A DNA stretch of 64,000 nucleotides. Source: Bacteroidaceae bacterium (GTDB lineage: Bacteria > Bacteroidota > Bacteroidia > Bacteroidales > Barnesiellaceae_A). The translations under genes and the position numbers were made by a program. The notes below the pieces were generated by a model that saw only the letters and a program-made list of their open reading frames with translations, was not told where the DNA came from and ran no database searches. This document shows positions 16,194 to 26,867 of this stretch, in pieces. Numbering within the stretch: the first letter of the stretch is position 1; each line of letters begins with the position of its first letter. Where the stretch lies: assembly GCA_017410245.1 (NCBI GenBank), contig JAFQRE010000002.1:1-64000 (forward strand), given 5' to 3'.

Positions 16194-16296
16194 GATTGTC
16201 TATTTTTATAGAGTTTTACAATATTACAATACCAAGATGTATATCATAAGAACAATTATTAGTAGTTTCTCACTCACCACACCTTACTATATAATG

Positions 16297-16304
16297 CAAA
16301 TATA
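16297..16304 (-). promoter_or_regulatory. -7 box of the leftward operon
   Basis: Minus-strand TATATTTG is an exact TAnnTTTG box, 104 bases before the first start codon. No clear -33 element is present. Confidence 0.5.
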
Positions 16305-16453
16305 ACTATATTTTTTCAATTGAGTAAATATATAGCAAGAAAATGCAATAGAACAATGTGATTTATGTAACCATTTGTTACAATGATAACGATTGCACAA
16401 TTACAACATCAAAAAAATTGGTTCGAAATTTATTATAAAACAGAAAATTGTTG

Positions 16454-16461
16454 TAAATTTG
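16454..16461 (+). promoter_or_regulatory. -7 box of the glycogen synthase promoter
   Basis: TAAATTTG is an exact match, 36 bases before the ATG at 16498. It rules out the in-frame TTG at 16393 as a start, because that lies upstream of the predicted transcript. Confidence 0.6.
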
Positions 16462-16497
16462 CAATTTAAAATTCAGAAACAGATTATACAATACGGT

Positions 16498-18156
16498 ATG
16501 ACCGATAGTCAAATCAGACCAGACTATATATTTGAGGTAAGCTGGGAAGTTTGTAACCTTGTTGGAGGTATATACACCGTACTTTCGACCAAGGCTAAGA
16601 CACTCCAGAAATGTCACAAAGACAAGGTGGTTTTCGTAGGTCCCGATGTATGGCAAGAGAAACCTTCGCCCTACTTTATCGAGGATAATAAGGTAACAAA
16701 AGGCTGGATAGAGCAAGTAGAATTGCCCTATGGCCTGAAAGTGCGTGCCGGACGTTGGGATATTCCCGGAAAACCAATTGTTATTCTTGTCGATTTTACC
16801 CCGCTATATGCTCATAAAAATGAGCTATATAAATTGATGTGGGATCTATATGGAGTCGATTCTATGCCTGCTTATGGCGATTACGATGAAGCATCGGCCT
16901 TTGCATGGGCTTCGGCACTTGTCATAGAGAACTACTATTTATACATCAATGGCAAAGATAAAAAGGTGATAGCACACTTCAACGAGTGGACAACCGGTAT
17001 GGGACTGCTATATCTCAAGCACTTCCAGCCTGCTATAGCTACACTCTTTACCACTCATGCTACTTCGATGGGACGTTCTATCGCGGGTAACAACAAGCCT
17101 CTGTACGACTACTTAGCCGGATACAATGGCGATCAAATGGCCTATGAGTTGAATATGGTATCGAAGCACTCGGTAGAAAAGCGTGCTGCTCTGCAAGCCG
17201 ATTGTTTTACAACAGTGAGTGATATTACAGCGCGTGAGTGCACTCAACTGCTTGAACGTAAACCCGATGTAGTAACTCCCAACGGTTTTGAACGCAACTT
17301 TGTTCCTACACAAAAAGAGAAACCTGCCAAGCGCGAAACTGCGCGACGCAAGCTGCTCGACATCGTTGCCAATCTCATGGGCTATCAGCCATCTGAAGAT
17401 GCCTTCTTGATAGCAACATCGGGCCGATATGAATATCGCAACAAGGGTATAGATATGTTTGTTGATGCAGTGGGACGTATGGCTCAACGTCGCGACCTCA
17501 ATCGCGAAATTATAGCCTTCGTGCTTACTCCCGGCTGGACCGATGCGCCCCGCCCCGATTTGCTACAACGCATAGCTCAAGGCGGTGAATACAACACTCC
17601 ACTACACGATCCCTTTATCACACATCATTTGCACAACTACGATAGCGATAATATCGTCAATCAAATACGTTGGTTGGGATTGAACAATCACCCCGACAGT
17701 CGTGTAAAGATTGTATTCATACCGTCATATCTAACCGGAGAAGACGGATTGCTCAATATGCCCTACTATGATGTATTGATAGGTATGGACGCAACAGCAT
17801 TCCCCAGCTACTATGAGCCATGGGGTTATACACCACTCGAGAGTGTAGCTTTTGGCATTCCCACCATTACGACTCAGCTATCGGGTTTTGGTCAATGGGT
17901 GATAGGCCACGACGCCAGTACACTCAAGGCTACGGGTGTAGAGGTATTGCGTCGCTACGACGACAACTTTATAGGCGTGTCGCAACAACTATGCGATACA
18001 ATTGTAGAGTTGAGCAAAATGGATATCAAAGAAAAGACAGCGATAGACCGCGCTGCTTCGCGAATAGCATCAGAAGCCGAGTGGAAAAACTTTATCGTCT
18101 ATTACCAACAAGCATTTGACATAGCAATACGCAATGCTCAAGAAAGAATACAATAA
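16498..18156 (+). CDS. Glycogen synthase, GT3-like glycosyltransferase
   Basis: The product is 552 residues from the chosen ATG. It begins DYIFEVSWEVCNLVGGIYTVLSTKA, the glycogen-synthase N-terminal signature with the nucleotide-sugar-binding VGGIYTV loop. The C-terminal Rossmann domain carries FPSYYEPWGYTPLESVAFGIPT, the E-X7-E type GT-B motif. The form is closer to eukaryotic-type GT3 than to bacterial GlgA (GT5), as is usual in Bacteroidota. It elongates alpha-1,4-glucan. The alpha-glucan phosphorylase gene follows 27 bases later, making a glycogen build-and-break pair. Confidence 0.93.
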   Translation: MTDSQIRPDYIFEVSWEVCNLVGGIYTVLSTKAKTLQKCHKDKVVFVGPDVWQEKPSPYFIEDNKVTKGWIEQVELPYGLKVRAGRWDIPGKPIVILVDFTPLYAHKNELYKLMWDLYGVDSMPAYGDYDEASAFAWASALVIENYYLYINGKDKKVIAHFNEWTTGMGLLYLKHFQPAIATLFTTHATSMGRSIAGNNKPLYDYLAGYNGDQMAYELNMVSKHSVEKRAALQADCFTTVSDITARECTQLLERKPDVVTPNGFERNFVPTQKEKPAKRETARRKLLDIVANLMGYQPSEDAFLIATSGRYEYRNKGIDMFVDAVGRMAQRRDLNREIIAFVLTPGWTDAPRPDLLQRIAQGGEYNTPLHDPFITHHLHNYDSDNIVNQIRWLGLNNHPDSRVKIVFIPSYLTGEDGLLNMPYYDVLIGMDATAFPSYYEPWGYTPLESVAFGIPTITTQLSGFGQWVIGHDASTLKATGVEVLRRYDDNFIGVSQQLCDTIVELSKMDIKEKTAIDRAASRIASEAEWKNFIVYYQQAFDIAIRNAQERIQ

Positions 18157-18183
18157 TACAAATAATAAAAATCGAAGAAAACT

Positions 18184-20748
18184 ATGACAGTAAAAGCAAG
18201 TAATACGAACGCCCCTATATGGCGTGACGTTACCGTGAAAGCGAGCCTTCCTGCCGAGTTGTCCAATCTCGAAACGTTGTCACGCAACCTCTGGTGGGTG
18301 TGGAACACTTCGGCTAAGAGACTTTTCAATGACATTGACAGCGAGTTGTGGCGTGCCACAAACGAGAATCCGGTAATGTTGCTTCAAAGTTTGAGCTACG
18401 AAAAAATAGACTCAATACTCGCCGACAAAAACATGATGCGCCGTATCGCAGATGTATATGACGAGTTTCAAGCATATATGAATGTGGAGAAACGTACCGA
18501 TGTACCTTCTGTTTCGTACTTCTCTATGGAGTATGGTCTTGCCAATGCCCTCAAGATATTCTCGGGAGGTCTTGGTGTATTGGCCGGTGACTACATGAAA
18601 GAGGCCAGCGACAGCCGTGTCAATATGACAGGTGTAGGTTTCCTCTATCGCTATGGCTACTTCTCGCAAACATTGTCGATGGACGGACAACAAATTGCCA
18701 ACTATGAGGCTCAAAAATTCAACCAACTTCCTATCGAGCAAGTATGTGAGCCCGACGGCCGTCCTATGATACTCGAAGTACCCTTCCCCGGTCGTATCAT
18801 CTACTCACACATTTGGAGAGTAAACATTGGTCGCATCGCATTGTATTTGATGGATACAGACCTTGATCTCAATAGCGAGTTTGACCGTCCTATCACATAC
18901 CAACTCTATGGTGGCGATTGGGAAAACCGCATGAAACAAGAGTATATGTTGGGTATTGGTGGTGTATTGATGTTGCACAAACTTGGTATCGAAAGCCAAG
19001 TATATCACTGTAACGAGGGTCATGCTGCGTTGCTCAACGTTCAACGTCTTGTTGACTATGTAGGCAAGGGCTTGAGCTTTGCCGAGGCACTCGAGGTAGT
19101 GCGTGCATCGTCACTCTACACCGTACACACTCCCGTACCTGCAGGTCACGACTACTTCGATGAGTCGCTCTTTGGCAAATACATGGGCGAATATCCCGCC
19201 AAACTCGGTATCTCGTGGAGCGACTTTATAAACATGGGTCGTGAAAATCCCGATACTAACGAGAAATTCTCAATGAGTGTATTTGCTTGCAACACTTGCC
19301 AAGAGGTAAATGGTGTGAGCTGGTTGCACGGAAAAGTTTCTCAAAAGATGTTCCAACCCATTTGGAAAGGTTATGCACCCGACGAATTGCACGTAAGCTA
19401 CGTAACAAATGGTGTACACATGCCCACATGGGCTGCATCGGAGTGGAAAGCCTTCTACAAAGAGAAACTTGGCGAGGAGTATATGGCCGACCAATCTAAC
19501 TGCGATATATGGAGTCGTATCTATGAGGTAGATGACCAAGAGATATGGAACATGCGCCAGACCTTGAAGAACAAGTTCATCAAGTTTGTTAAAGACGACT
19601 TCCGCGAGACTTGGCTCAAGAATCAAGGCGACCCCTCACGCATCGTATCTATCCTCGATCGCATCAACCCCAATGCTCTGCTCATTGGTTTTGCACGTCG
19701 CTTTGCCACCTACAAGCGTGCGCACCTCTTGTTTACCGACCTGGAGCGCCTCTCTAAGATTGTAAACAACCCCGACCGCCCTGTACAATTTATCTTTGCT
19801 GGTAAGGCACACCCCGCCGATGGTGCCGGTCAAGGCCTCATCAAGCGCATCGTTGAGATTTCGCGTATGCCCGAGTTCCTCGGCAAGATTATCTTCCTCG
19901 AGAACTACGACATGAAGATTTCAAAACGCCTCATCTCGGGTGTCGATATCTGGATGAATACTCCTACCCGCCCCTTGGAGGCATCTGGTACTTCGGGCGA
20001 GAAAGCCGAGATGAATGGTGTACTCAACTTCTCGGTACTCGATGGCTGGTGGTATGAGGGTTATCGCGAAGGTGCCGGTTGGGCATTGACCGACAAACGT
20101 ACCTATCAAGATCAATCGCAACAAGACAAACTCGATGCTGCTACTATCTACACTATGCTCGAGAATGAGATTATACCTTTGTACTTCGCCAAGAACAGCA
20201 AGGGCTACTCACCCGAGTGGATACAATACATCAAGAAGTCTATTGCCGAGATTGCTCCCGTTTACACTATGAAACGTCAGCTCGACGATTACATCGACCG
20301 TTTCTACCGCAAAGAGGGTGAGCGTTCGGCTCTCTTACAAGCCAACGACTTTGCCAAAGCCAAAGAGATAGCTGCATGGAAGGCCGGTGTTGCTGCCAAA
20401 TGGGACGAAATAGAGGTATGCGAAGTGAAAATACCCGATGCAATGCTCTATACACCTCAAGCTGGTAACAACTATCCTATTGAGGTAACTATCGATAACA
20501 AGGGCTTAGGCAACTGCATCGGTGTAGAATTGGTGGCTATACCTGCCGACAGTGCTACAAACAGCAACGAAATGAAGTTGCACAGTGTACAAGAGCTTGA
20601 GGTTGTGAAGATTGAAGGCAACCGCATCACTTACCGCCTCAACAACACAATTGATAAGGCCGGTGCATTCCGCTATTCATTCCGTATGTATCCCAAGAAT
20701 GCCGATCTTCCCCACCGTCAAGACTTCGCATACGTGCGTTGGTTCTAA
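18184..20748 (+). CDS. glgP: Alpha-glucan (glycogen) phosphorylase
   Basis: The 854-residue length fits the shorter bacterial alpha-glucan phosphorylase family (TIGR02094) with an N-terminal DUF3417-type segment (about residues 15-125, [12 protein letters not shown]). The PLP-binding lysine lies in [17 protein letters not shown], and the glucan-site [11 protein letters not shown] and [11 protein letters not shown] motifs are present. It releases glucose-1-phosphate from glycogen. It probably shares a transcript with the synthase and ends at a strong terminator. Confidence 0.95.
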   Translation: MTVKASNTNAPIWRDVTVKASLPAELSNLETLSRNLWWVWNTSAKRLFNDIDSELWRATNENPVMLLQSLSYEKIDSILADKNMMRRIADVYDEFQAYMNVEKRTDVPSVSYFSMEYGLANALKIFSGGLGVLAGDYMKEASDSRVNMTGVGFLYRYGYFSQTLSMDGQQIANYEAQKFNQLPIEQVCEPDGRPMILEVPFPGRIIYSHIWRVNIGRIALYLMDTDLDLNSEFDRPITYQLYGGDWENRMKQEYMLGIGGVLMLHKLGIESQVYHCNEGHAALLNVQRLVDYVGKGLSFAEALEVVRASSLYTVHTPVPAGHDYFDESLFGKYMGEYPAKLGISWSDFINMGRENPDTNEKFSMSVFACNTCQEVNGVSWLHGKVSQKMFQPIWKGYAPDELHVSYVTNGVHMPTWAASEWKAFYKEKLGEEYMADQSNCDIWSRIYEVDDQEIWNMRQTLKNKFIKFVKDDFRETWLKNQGDPSRIVSILDRINPNALLIGFARRFATYKRAHLLFTDLERLSKIVNNPDRPVQFIFAGKAHPADGAGQGLIKRIVEISRMPEFLGKIIFLENYDMKISKRLISGVDIWMNTPTRPLEASGTSGEKAEMNGVLNFSVLDGWWYEGYREGAGWALTDKRTYQDQSQQDKLDAATIYTMLENEIIPLYFAKNSKGYSPEWIQYIKKSIAEIAPVYTMKRQLDDYIDRFYRKEGERSALLQANDFAKAKEIAAWKAGVAAKWDEIEVCEVKIPDAMLYTPQAGNNYPIEVTIDNKGLGNCIGVELVAIPADSATNSNEMKLHSVQELEVVKIEGNRITYRLNNTIDKAGAFRYSFRMYPKNADLPHRQDFAYVRWF

Positions 20749-20775
20749 GACCGAGGTGACAAATAAACATTGCAA

Positions 20776-20809
20776 AGCGACCTGCTACTATAGTGGGTCG
20801 CTTTTTTTG
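20776..20809 (+). terminator. Intrinsic terminator after glgP
   Basis: AGCGACC (20776-20782) pairs with GGTCGCT (20796-20802), followed by seven further Ts. Confidence 0.88.
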
Positions 20810-20863
20810 TTGACAATGGGCTGAATGATAAAAAAGAGTAGCCACGAACAAACTACAAAAGAA

Positions 20864-20894
20864 AAGGTGGCTACCCTGTAGGGGCAACCACCTT
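20864..20894 (-). terminator. Terminator of fabD
   Basis: AAGGTGG (20864-20870) pairs with CCACCTT (20888-20894). On the minus strand the stem is followed by TTTTC. It begins 22 bases after the fabD stop. Confidence 0.75.
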
Positions 20895-20915
20895 ATAGAA
20901 ATTCTTATTATAATA

Positions 20916-21800
20916 TTACTGACGGCCTTGAATAGTTACTTCTCGGCTTATTTTCTTTATCATACCTTGCAATGCCTTACCGGGACCAACCTCGGTAAAC
21001 TCACCTGCACCATCGGCTATCATATTATTCACTGCATAACTCCAACGCACAGCAGCGGTAAGTTGAGCTATGAGATTTTGCTTTATCTCCTCGGGGTTGG
21101 TATGAGGTAGCGCATCGACATTCTGATATACTGGACAAGATGGAGTCATAAAAGGTGTGGCTGCTATGGCCTCGGCCAACTCGGCACGAGCCGACTCCAT
21201 AAGAGGAGAGTGGAAAGCGCCACCTACTTTGAGACGAATAGCCATCTTGGCACCGGCTGCGGTCAATTTCTCACAAGCTGCATCTACACCTTCTATTGTA
21301 CCCGAAATAACAAGTTGTCCGGGGTTGTTATAGTTAGCACCCACAACAATACCTTCAGTTACTTCCGAGCAGATTTGTTCGACTGTCTCATCAGGCAAGC
21401 CAATAATAGCAGCCATTGTAGAGGGTTGAGCCTCACAAGCCTTCTGCATAGCCATGGCACGAGCCGAAACAAGACGCAAACCATCTTCAAATGACATGGC
21501 CCCTACAGCAACCAATGCCGAGAGCTCGCCCAAAGAGTGACCGGCCACCATATCGGGACAGAACTCCTCACCCATAGTCTTGGCTAAGATAACCGAGTGT
21601 AGGAAAACTGCTGGTTGTGTAACTTTAGTTTGTTTCAAATCCTCTTCAGTACCCTCAAACATGAGGTCGGTAATACGAAAGCCCAATATCTCATTGGCTT
21701 TCTCAAACATATCTTTAGCAATAGGGTAATTCTCATAAAGGTCTTTGCCCATACCTACGTATTGCGAGCCTTGACCGGGAAATACAAATGCTTTCTTCAT
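20916..21800 (-). CDS. fabD: Malonyl-CoA:ACP transacylase
   Basis: The 294-residue product has the FPGQGSQYVGMG N-terminus, the nucleophile Ser89 in AGHSLGELSAL, and the catalytic His in GGAFHSPLMESA (about residue 196), all as in FabD. It loads malonyl groups onto acyl-carrier protein for fatty-acid synthesis in the cytoplasm. It is transcribed alone from a TATCTTTG promoter. Confidence 0.97.
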   Translation of the reverse strand: MKKAFVFPGQGSQYVGMGKDLYENYPIAKDMFEKANEILGFRITDLMFEGTEEDLKQTKVTQPAVFLHSVILAKTMGEEFCPDMVAGHSLGELSALVAVGAMSFEDGLRLVSARAMAMQKACEAQPSTMAAIIGLPDETVEQICSEVTEGIVVGANYNNPGQLVISGTIEGVDAACEKLTAAGAKMAIRLKVGGAFHSPLMESARAELAEAIAATPFMTPSCPVYQNVDALPHTNPEEIKQNLIAQLTAAVRWSYAVNNMIADGAGEFTEVGPGKALQGMIKKISREVTIQGRQ

Positions 21801-22128
21801 AATCGGTTCATTTAAAATTCGGGTACAAAGATAGATATTTTTACATTAACCACCTTACATTTTATAACTATTTACAAACAAATTAATATGCATAAGCGCA
21901 CAAAAACACATTATACAACTAAATATCAACCATATACAAAAAATAAAAATATATAAGGACATAAAAATTATTTATAGATATGTGACTAAATAGGAATAAC
22001 TTTTCTATCACTTTTAGTAACTTTTTCGTTCATTATATCTAATTTTTTTGTTTACTTTGCAAGAAATAGTGGATTTAGAATTGGATAGATATACAAATTT
22101 TAATTATTAATCTATAAATCAATTATTT
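21801..22128. other. 328-bp divergent gap upstream of fabD and the CHB-domain gene
   Basis: It holds the fabD -7 box on the minus strand (21826-21833) and a near-consensus plus-strand box TTACTTTG (22052-22059). The sequence between is very A+T-rich with no visible gene, repeat or hairpin. Confidence 0.6.
21826..21833 (-). promoter_or_regulatory. -7 box of the fabD promoter
   Basis: Minus-strand TATCTTTG, 25 bases before the start codon, is an exact TAnnTTTG match. No clear -33 element is seen. Confidence 0.65.
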
Positions 22129-23613
22129 ATGAAGAAAATTACTCTTTTCATTCTCACATTGTTCGCAACAATGGCAGTATATGCCAATCAAGTGAACATT
22201 AGTTGGAATAGCCCCAGCGATTGGAGTGGCGTTGATGATGCAGAGAAAGTAATCTCATACACATCAAACGGTATTTCAATTACAGTAGATCAAGCCGGAG
22301 GTGGAACAAAACCCACAGTAAACGCAAATGCAAATGACTGTCGTGCCTATGCCAATAATACAGTGCGCATGATAAGCTCTATCGGCAATATGTCGAAGAT
22401 TGTGTTTAACATCTCGGCTCAAGGTCTCAGACGTCTCCCCGATGTTACTCCTTCGGTTGGTAGCATTGCCATAGACGCATCGGCAGCAACTATCACATGG
22501 ACAGGTGATGCAAACGACATCACATTGACCGTTGGTGAAAAAGCTGTTCATGGTACAGATGGTGCAAGTAAAGCCGGTCAATTTGATTTTACCAGCATTG
22601 ATGTAACCATCAGTGGTAGCGCTCCCTCAGTGAGCATGCCTATGTTCTCGGTAAATAGCGGTACATACTACGAGCCTATCGAAGTAGAAATTTCTTGCTC
22701 TACCGAAGGTGCTGACATTTACTACACTGTAGATGGAACTACTCCCGATGCAAGTAAGCAACTCTATAGCGAGGCTATCACTATCGGTGAGACAACTACC
22801 GTTAAAGCTATTGCAGTAAAAGGCAACGATGTATCGAGCATCAATGAAGCTACATACACAATCAATGCAATACCTGAGGTAGCCGACATTGCTGCATTCT
22901 TGGCTACTAATACTACCGAAGCTGCCAAAACCGACCTCTATCGCATTGCTTGCCCCGTAACAGTGATATATCAATACGATCGCTATATGTACATTACCGA
23001 CGGAACATCTTCATTGCAAGTATATGGCTCACTCAACAAGGAGTATGCAAATGGTGACGTATTGGAAGGTGTTTGCGGTAGCGTAGGTTACTACAATGGT
23101 ACATATCAAATGACACCCTACGTTTCGTCGTTTGGCGAAGCTACACCCGGTGCACCCGTATATCCCAAAGAGGTTGCTATTGCCGATATCACAGCCGATA
23201 TGGTAAGCCAATATGTGAAATTGGATAATGTAATGGTGAAAACTGAGAAGATATTTACCGACGAAACCGGTAGCATCGATGCATACAAACGCTTTGATGT
23301 TGAACTTCCCGCTGTTGGTAATGACAGCTACTCGATCGAAGGTTTTGTTAGTATTTATAAAACAACAATTCAAATCTTCCCCACCAAAGTTACAGTAACA
23401 ACAGCACTCAACAATGTACAATCTACAGCCAATCGTGTGTTTGCAGCAAATGGTTATATCAAGACCTCTGGTAACAACGAGACTGTAAGTGTATATAATG
23501 TAACAGGCAAGTTGGTTGCAACAGGTATTGCCGGTCGCGACATTAAAGTCGATAGCAAGGGTATCTACATCGTTAAAGTTGGCAACAAAGCTACCAAGGT
23601 AGTTGTTCGCTAA
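22129..23613 (+). CDS. Secreted multidomain protein with chitobiase C-terminal-like module and T9SS-type tag
   Basis: The 494-residue product has a signal peptide (residues 1-19). An N-terminal beta domain (about 20-165) is followed by a chitobiase/beta-hexosaminidase C-terminal-type module (about 168-248, IYYTVDGTTPDASKQLYSEA), an Ig-like fold used as a spacer or binding module. Next is an OB-fold-like region (about 255-345, YMYITDGTSSLQVYG ... GDVLEGVCGSV), related to domains often found in Bacteroidales secreted proteins. The C-terminal module (about 425-494, SVYNVTGKLVATGI, SKGIYIVKVG) is the T9SS-type sorting tag. No catalytic motif was found and the function is unknown. Confidence 0.85.
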   Translation: MKKITLFILTLFATMAVYANQVNISWNSPSDWSGVDDAEKVISYTSNGISITVDQAGGGTKPTVNANANDCRAYANNTVRMISSIGNMSKIVFNISAQGLRRLPDVTPSVGSIAIDASAATITWTGDANDITLTVGEKAVHGTDGASKAGQFDFTSIDVTISGSAPSVSMPMFSVNSGTYYEPIEVEISCSTEGADIYYTVDGTTPDASKQLYSEAITIGETTTVKAIAVKGNDVSSINEATYTINAIPEVADIAAFLATNTTEAAKTDLYRIACPVTVIYQYDRYMYITDGTSSLQVYGSLNKEYANGDVLEGVCGSVGYYNGTYQMTPYVSSFGEATPGAPVYPKEVAIADITADMVSQYVKLDNVMVKTEKIFTDETGSIDAYKRFDVELPAVGNDSYSIEGFVSIYKTTIQIFPTKVTVTTALNNVQSTANRVFAANGYIKTSGNNETVSVYNVTGKLVATGIAGRDIKVDSKGIYIVKVGNKATKVVVR

Positions 23614-23636
23614 TATATACCCCGACAGCATATATG

Positions 23637-23673
23637 AGTACGTCATCTTGTAAAAGGTGACGTACTTTTTTTA
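23637..23673 (+). terminator. Intrinsic terminator after the CHB-domain gene
   Basis: AGTACGTCA (23637-23645) pairs with TGACGTACT (23658-23666) and a T-run follows. Confidence 0.88.
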
Positions 23674-23703
23674 TTATTAGCAGCCATACTCATGAGGCAA
23701 ATG

Positions 23704-23733
23704 TTTGCATTTCGACATAAAATAGTATCTTTG
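23704..23733 (+). promoter_or_regulatory. Promoter of the trypsin-like protease gene
   Basis: TTTG (23704-23707), an 18-base spacer and TATCTTTG (23726-23733) form a near-ideal Bacteroidota promoter, 32 bases before the ATG. Confidence 0.7.
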
Positions 23734-23765
23734 TTGTCGTAGTACATATCCCAATTGGCACAACT

Positions 23766-25562
23766 ATGAAACCGCATAACACAACACTACTAATATTTCT
23801 ACTACTCTTGCTTTGCAGCTCGGCAATGGCACACGAGCGATTTATCATACCGCAATGGTATGAAGGCAAGAGCGACTTCAGAGAAGCATATATAGACAAG
23901 GACGGTTACCTTGTAGATAGCTATACCCTCATGAACAGCGATACGGTGAACGTAATTGATACCAAGGCTCAAGGAGATTATGGACTGGAAATAGTGCTGG
24001 ATATAACCAATCTTCATGATGCATCGCAAACTTCATATCCACAATACTACTACGATGAGAACGGTGTAAAAAGGCGCGGCAAATCGGTAAAATATCCTGT
24101 ATATGGCTGGGTGATAGGCATGAAAGATATGCAACACTATAGTGCTGTCTTGATGCGACCTTGCGAAAAAGATGATATACTGTACGAATCGCCCGATATT
24201 GAGTATAGCATTGTGACAATAAATGGCAACGATACAACCATACACACCGACTGGAAGGTGTGTCGATTTAACAATTATATAAATAAGTACAGCCAATACA
24301 AATTATGGATACAATACAACAACAATACGTTGTGGCTGGGTGGCGGTTGGAATGACGAAATTCCTTGGGAGATTGTCTATAATGTACCATCGTATGGTAG
24401 TTATACCGGCCTATACCTTACGGCCGGTTCTAAAATAAGAGTTAAAGACGTGTACATGATAGTAAAGGAGAAAAATAGACTACCACGCACATCATGGAAT
24501 ACCCAAAAACTCCAACAATATTTTAAAAACACCAAAGGCGAAATCATAGAAGATTTCTGGGAAATCCATATAAATGATAGCTATAGCAAATGGATAAAAG
24601 ATAATAACGGACTGGTAAGAATGGGTGGTGACTACAAGATGGCCATCGTAGCCAATGAAGAACTTGATTGCTACGACCTACTCTATCTTGAGGGTGCCAA
24701 AATATACCCCGGAAGATGGAACGAGGGCGACATAAAGGCAAGATTGTACCCGACAATCAGCAACCGATATGATGTAGAATGGTATGATGCCGAAGGTGAT
24801 AAAGTAGATAATATCATAGCTACCCTGCAAGGCGAAGTATTGAAAATAGATTTTATAGACGATGAATATGTAATAACGCTCAGACGTTATACACAGATTT
24901 CACCTAAAAGCAATAATAAGAACTTTGCTGGCAGTGGTACCGGATTTGCCATCACCACCGATGGATACTTAGTAACCAATCACCATGTCATAGACAATGC
25001 CACCACTATCACCGCTTCACAAACCAGCAATAACCAAATTGTCAAAAAGTACAATGCTGTCGTTGTAGCAAGCGACCCTATCAATGACCTTGCTATCATT
25101 CGCATTGACGACCCATCTTTCAAGCCATTTGATGAGCTTCCCTATTGCATAGACAATCGCATCGCTCGCAAAGGTGAAACGGTGTTCTACTTAGGCTATC
25201 CCAAGACTAATTTACTCAACAAAGAGATAAAGGTCTCTAACGGTACTATAAATGCAATTAACGGATTACTTCCATCGCATTATATGGTATCGATAGATAT
25301 TGATAATGGTAGCAGTGGCAGCCCTATGTTTGATAATGATGGCAATGTGCTGGGAGTAATGTCGTTAAGAATCAATGAGAATTTGACTGTCATAACAGCC
25401 AACTATGCAGTGAAAGCATTGTACCTCACTGCGCTCATAGAGCAAGTAAAAGAGGTGAAACTAACAAACAAGAATAAAATAAAAGGGCTATCGTACCCCG
25501 ATAAAATAGAGACGATAGCACCCTATGTTTTCTTACTTAACGTAGAAGGTCAGGAAGAGTAA
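23766..25562 (+). CDS. Secreted trypsin-like serine protease with long N-terminal extension
   Basis: The 598-residue product has a signal peptide (about residues 1-22). The protease domain is at about residues 385-575. The triad is visible: His in TNHHVIDNATTI, Asp in INDLAIIRIDD and Ser in NGSSGSPMFDNDG, with the HtrA-like GSGTGFAITTDGYLVTNHHV entry. No PDZ domain follows, which separates it from DegP. The first 360 residues hold beta-rich, Tyr/Trp-rich sequence that I do not recognise, perhaps two jelly-roll-like units. There is no C-terminal sorting module, so a periplasmic or outer-membrane location is likely. The gene ends 6 bases before the convergent metY stop. Confidence 0.87.
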   Translation: MKPHNTTLLIFLLLLLCSSAMAHERFIIPQWYEGKSDFREAYIDKDGYLVDSYTLMNSDTVNVIDTKAQGDYGLEIVLDITNLHDASQTSYPQYYYDENGVKRRGKSVKYPVYGWVIGMKDMQHYSAVLMRPCEKDDILYESPDIEYSIVTINGNDTTIHTDWKVCRFNNYINKYSQYKLWIQYNNNTLWLGGGWNDEIPWEIVYNVPSYGSYTGLYLTAGSKIRVKDVYMIVKEKNRLPRTSWNTQKLQQYFKNTKGEIIEDFWEIHINDSYSKWIKDNNGLVRMGGDYKMAIVANEELDCYDLLYLEGAKIYPGRWNEGDIKARLYPTISNRYDVEWYDAEGDKVDNIIATLQGEVLKIDFIDDEYVITLRRYTQISPKSNNKNFAGSGTGFAITTDGYLVTNHHVIDNATTITASQTSNNQIVKKYNAVVVASDPINDLAIIRIDDPSFKPFDELPYCIDNRIARKGETVFYLGYPKTNLLNKEIKVSNGTINAINGLLPSHYMVSIDIDNGSSGSPMFDNDGNVLGVMSLRINENLTVITANYAVKALYLTALIEQVKEVKLTNKNKIKGLSYPDKIETIAPYVFLLNVEGQEE

Positions 25563-25568
25563 TTATTA

Positions 25569-26849
25569 TCAAGCGTCCATGGCCTGTTGCAAGTCGGCAA
25601 TTATATCATCGACATCTTCGATACCAACCGACAGACGTATCAAGTCGGGTTCAACACCGGCATCGCGCAACTGCTCGTCACTGAGCTGACGATGTGTATG
25701 ACTGGCTGGGTGCAGCACACATGTGCGTGCATCGGCTACATGCGTAACGATAGCTGCCAACTTGAGGTTGTCCATAAAGCGGATAGAGACATCGCGACCG
25801 CCCTTCAACCCGAAAGCTATCACACCGCACGAGCCATTGGGCAAGTATTTTTGTCCTAAGTCGTAATACTTATCACCGGGAAGTCCACTATAACGCACCC
25901 AAGCCACACGCTCGTTATGGCATAGATACTCGGCTACTCGCTGTGCATTGTAGCAGTGGCGCTCCATACGCAAGTGCAAAGTTTCTAAGCCAATATTGAG
26001 CAAGAAAGCATTTTGAGGCGATTGTATAGAGCCAAGGTCACGCATCACCTGACTGGTGGCCTTAGTGATATAGGCCAACTTACCGAAGCGTTGGGTATAG
26101 ACCAATCCATGATACGACTCATCGGGCTCGGTAAGGCAAGCAAAACGGTCATGATAGGCTTCCCAATCGAAGTTGCCACTATCAACAATAGCACCACCCA
26201 CAGCAGTGGCATGTCCGTCCATATACTTGGTGGTAGAGTGTGTAATAATGTCACACCCCCACTCAAACGGGCGGCAATTGATAGGTGTGGCAAAAGTATT
26301 ATCAATAATGAGAGGTACACCCTGACTATGTGCCAAACGTGCCATACGCTCAATATCGAGTACACTGCAACCGGGATTGGCTATAGTCTCTCCAAAAAGC
26401 AACTTAGTATTGGGTTGGAAGGCTGCTAATATAGTTGCATCATCGGCATCTTGATCGACAAATGTAACCTCTATGCCCAACTTGCGCATTGTAACGGCAA
26501 AGAGATTGTATGTACCGCCATAGATGCTCGAAGTGCTCACAAAATGGTCGCCGGCCTGACATATATTGAATATTGCATAAAAGTTGGCAGCTTGTCCCGA
26601 AGATGTGAGCATGGCAGCTACACCTCCTTCAAGGGCTGCAATCTTTGCCGCTACAGCATCATTAGTAGGATTTTGCAAACGTGTATAGAAATAGCCTTCG
26701 GCCTCAAGGTCGAAGAGTTGTGCCATCTGTTCACTGGTATCGTACTTGAATGTTGTACTTTGAATGATAGGTAAAACACGAGGTTCACCTTTGGTTGGAG
26801 TCCAACCGCCTTGTACACAAAGTGTAGCGGGTGATAGTTTTTTCGTCAT
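25569..26849 (-). CDS. metY: O-acetylhomoserine sulfhydrylase
   Basis: The 426-residue PLP enzyme belongs to the Cys/Met-metabolism family. The Schiff-base lysine is in [12 protein letters not shown] (about residue 209), and the phosphate-binding [12 protein letters not shown] motif is near residue 81. The length and [20 protein letters not shown] start match MetY rather than cystathionine gamma-synthase. It makes homocysteine from O-acetylhomoserine and sulfide. It lies 18 bases after the TPR gene, so the two may share a transcript. No SAM or other riboswitch is seen upstream. Confidence 0.93.
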   Translation of the reverse strand: MTKKLSPATLCVQGGWTPTKGEPRVLPIIQSTTFKYDTSEQMAQLFDLEAEGYFYTRLQNPTNDAVAAKIAALEGGVAAMLTSSGQAANFYAIFNICQAGDHFVSTSSIYGGTYNLFAVTMRKLGIEVTFVDQDADDATILAAFQPNTKLLFGETIANPGCSVLDIERMARLAHSQGVPLIIDNTFATPINCRPFEWGCDIITHSTTKYMDGHATAVGGAIVDSGNFDWEAYHDRFACLTEPDESYHGLVYTQRFGKLAYITKATSQVMRDLGSIQSPQNAFLLNIGLETLHLRMERHCYNAQRVAEYLCHNERVAWVRYSGLPGDKYYDLGQKYLPNGSCGVIAFGLKGGRDVSIRFMDNLKLAAIVTHVADARTCVLHPASHTHRQLSDEQLRDAGVEPDLIRLSVGIEDVDDIIADLQQAMDA

Positions 26850-26867
26850 AGAAATATCGTTTGTAGA

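Larger units (their letters stand above)
16194..16497. other. 304-bp divergent gap with promoters on both strands
   Basis: A minus-strand -7 box TATATTTG (16297-16304) suits the leftward operon headed by the 93-residue gene, giving a leader of about 100 nt. A plus-strand -7 box TAAATTTG (16454-16461) suits the glycogen synthase gene. The rest is A+T-rich and holds no visible gene or riboswitch. Confidence 0.65.

Noticed and set aside
16393-16497. A longer glycogen synthase start at a TTG 105 bases upstream
   Set aside because: It lies upstream of the TAAATTTG promoter box, and the family begins at the DYIFEVSWEVCN segment just after the ATG at 16498.
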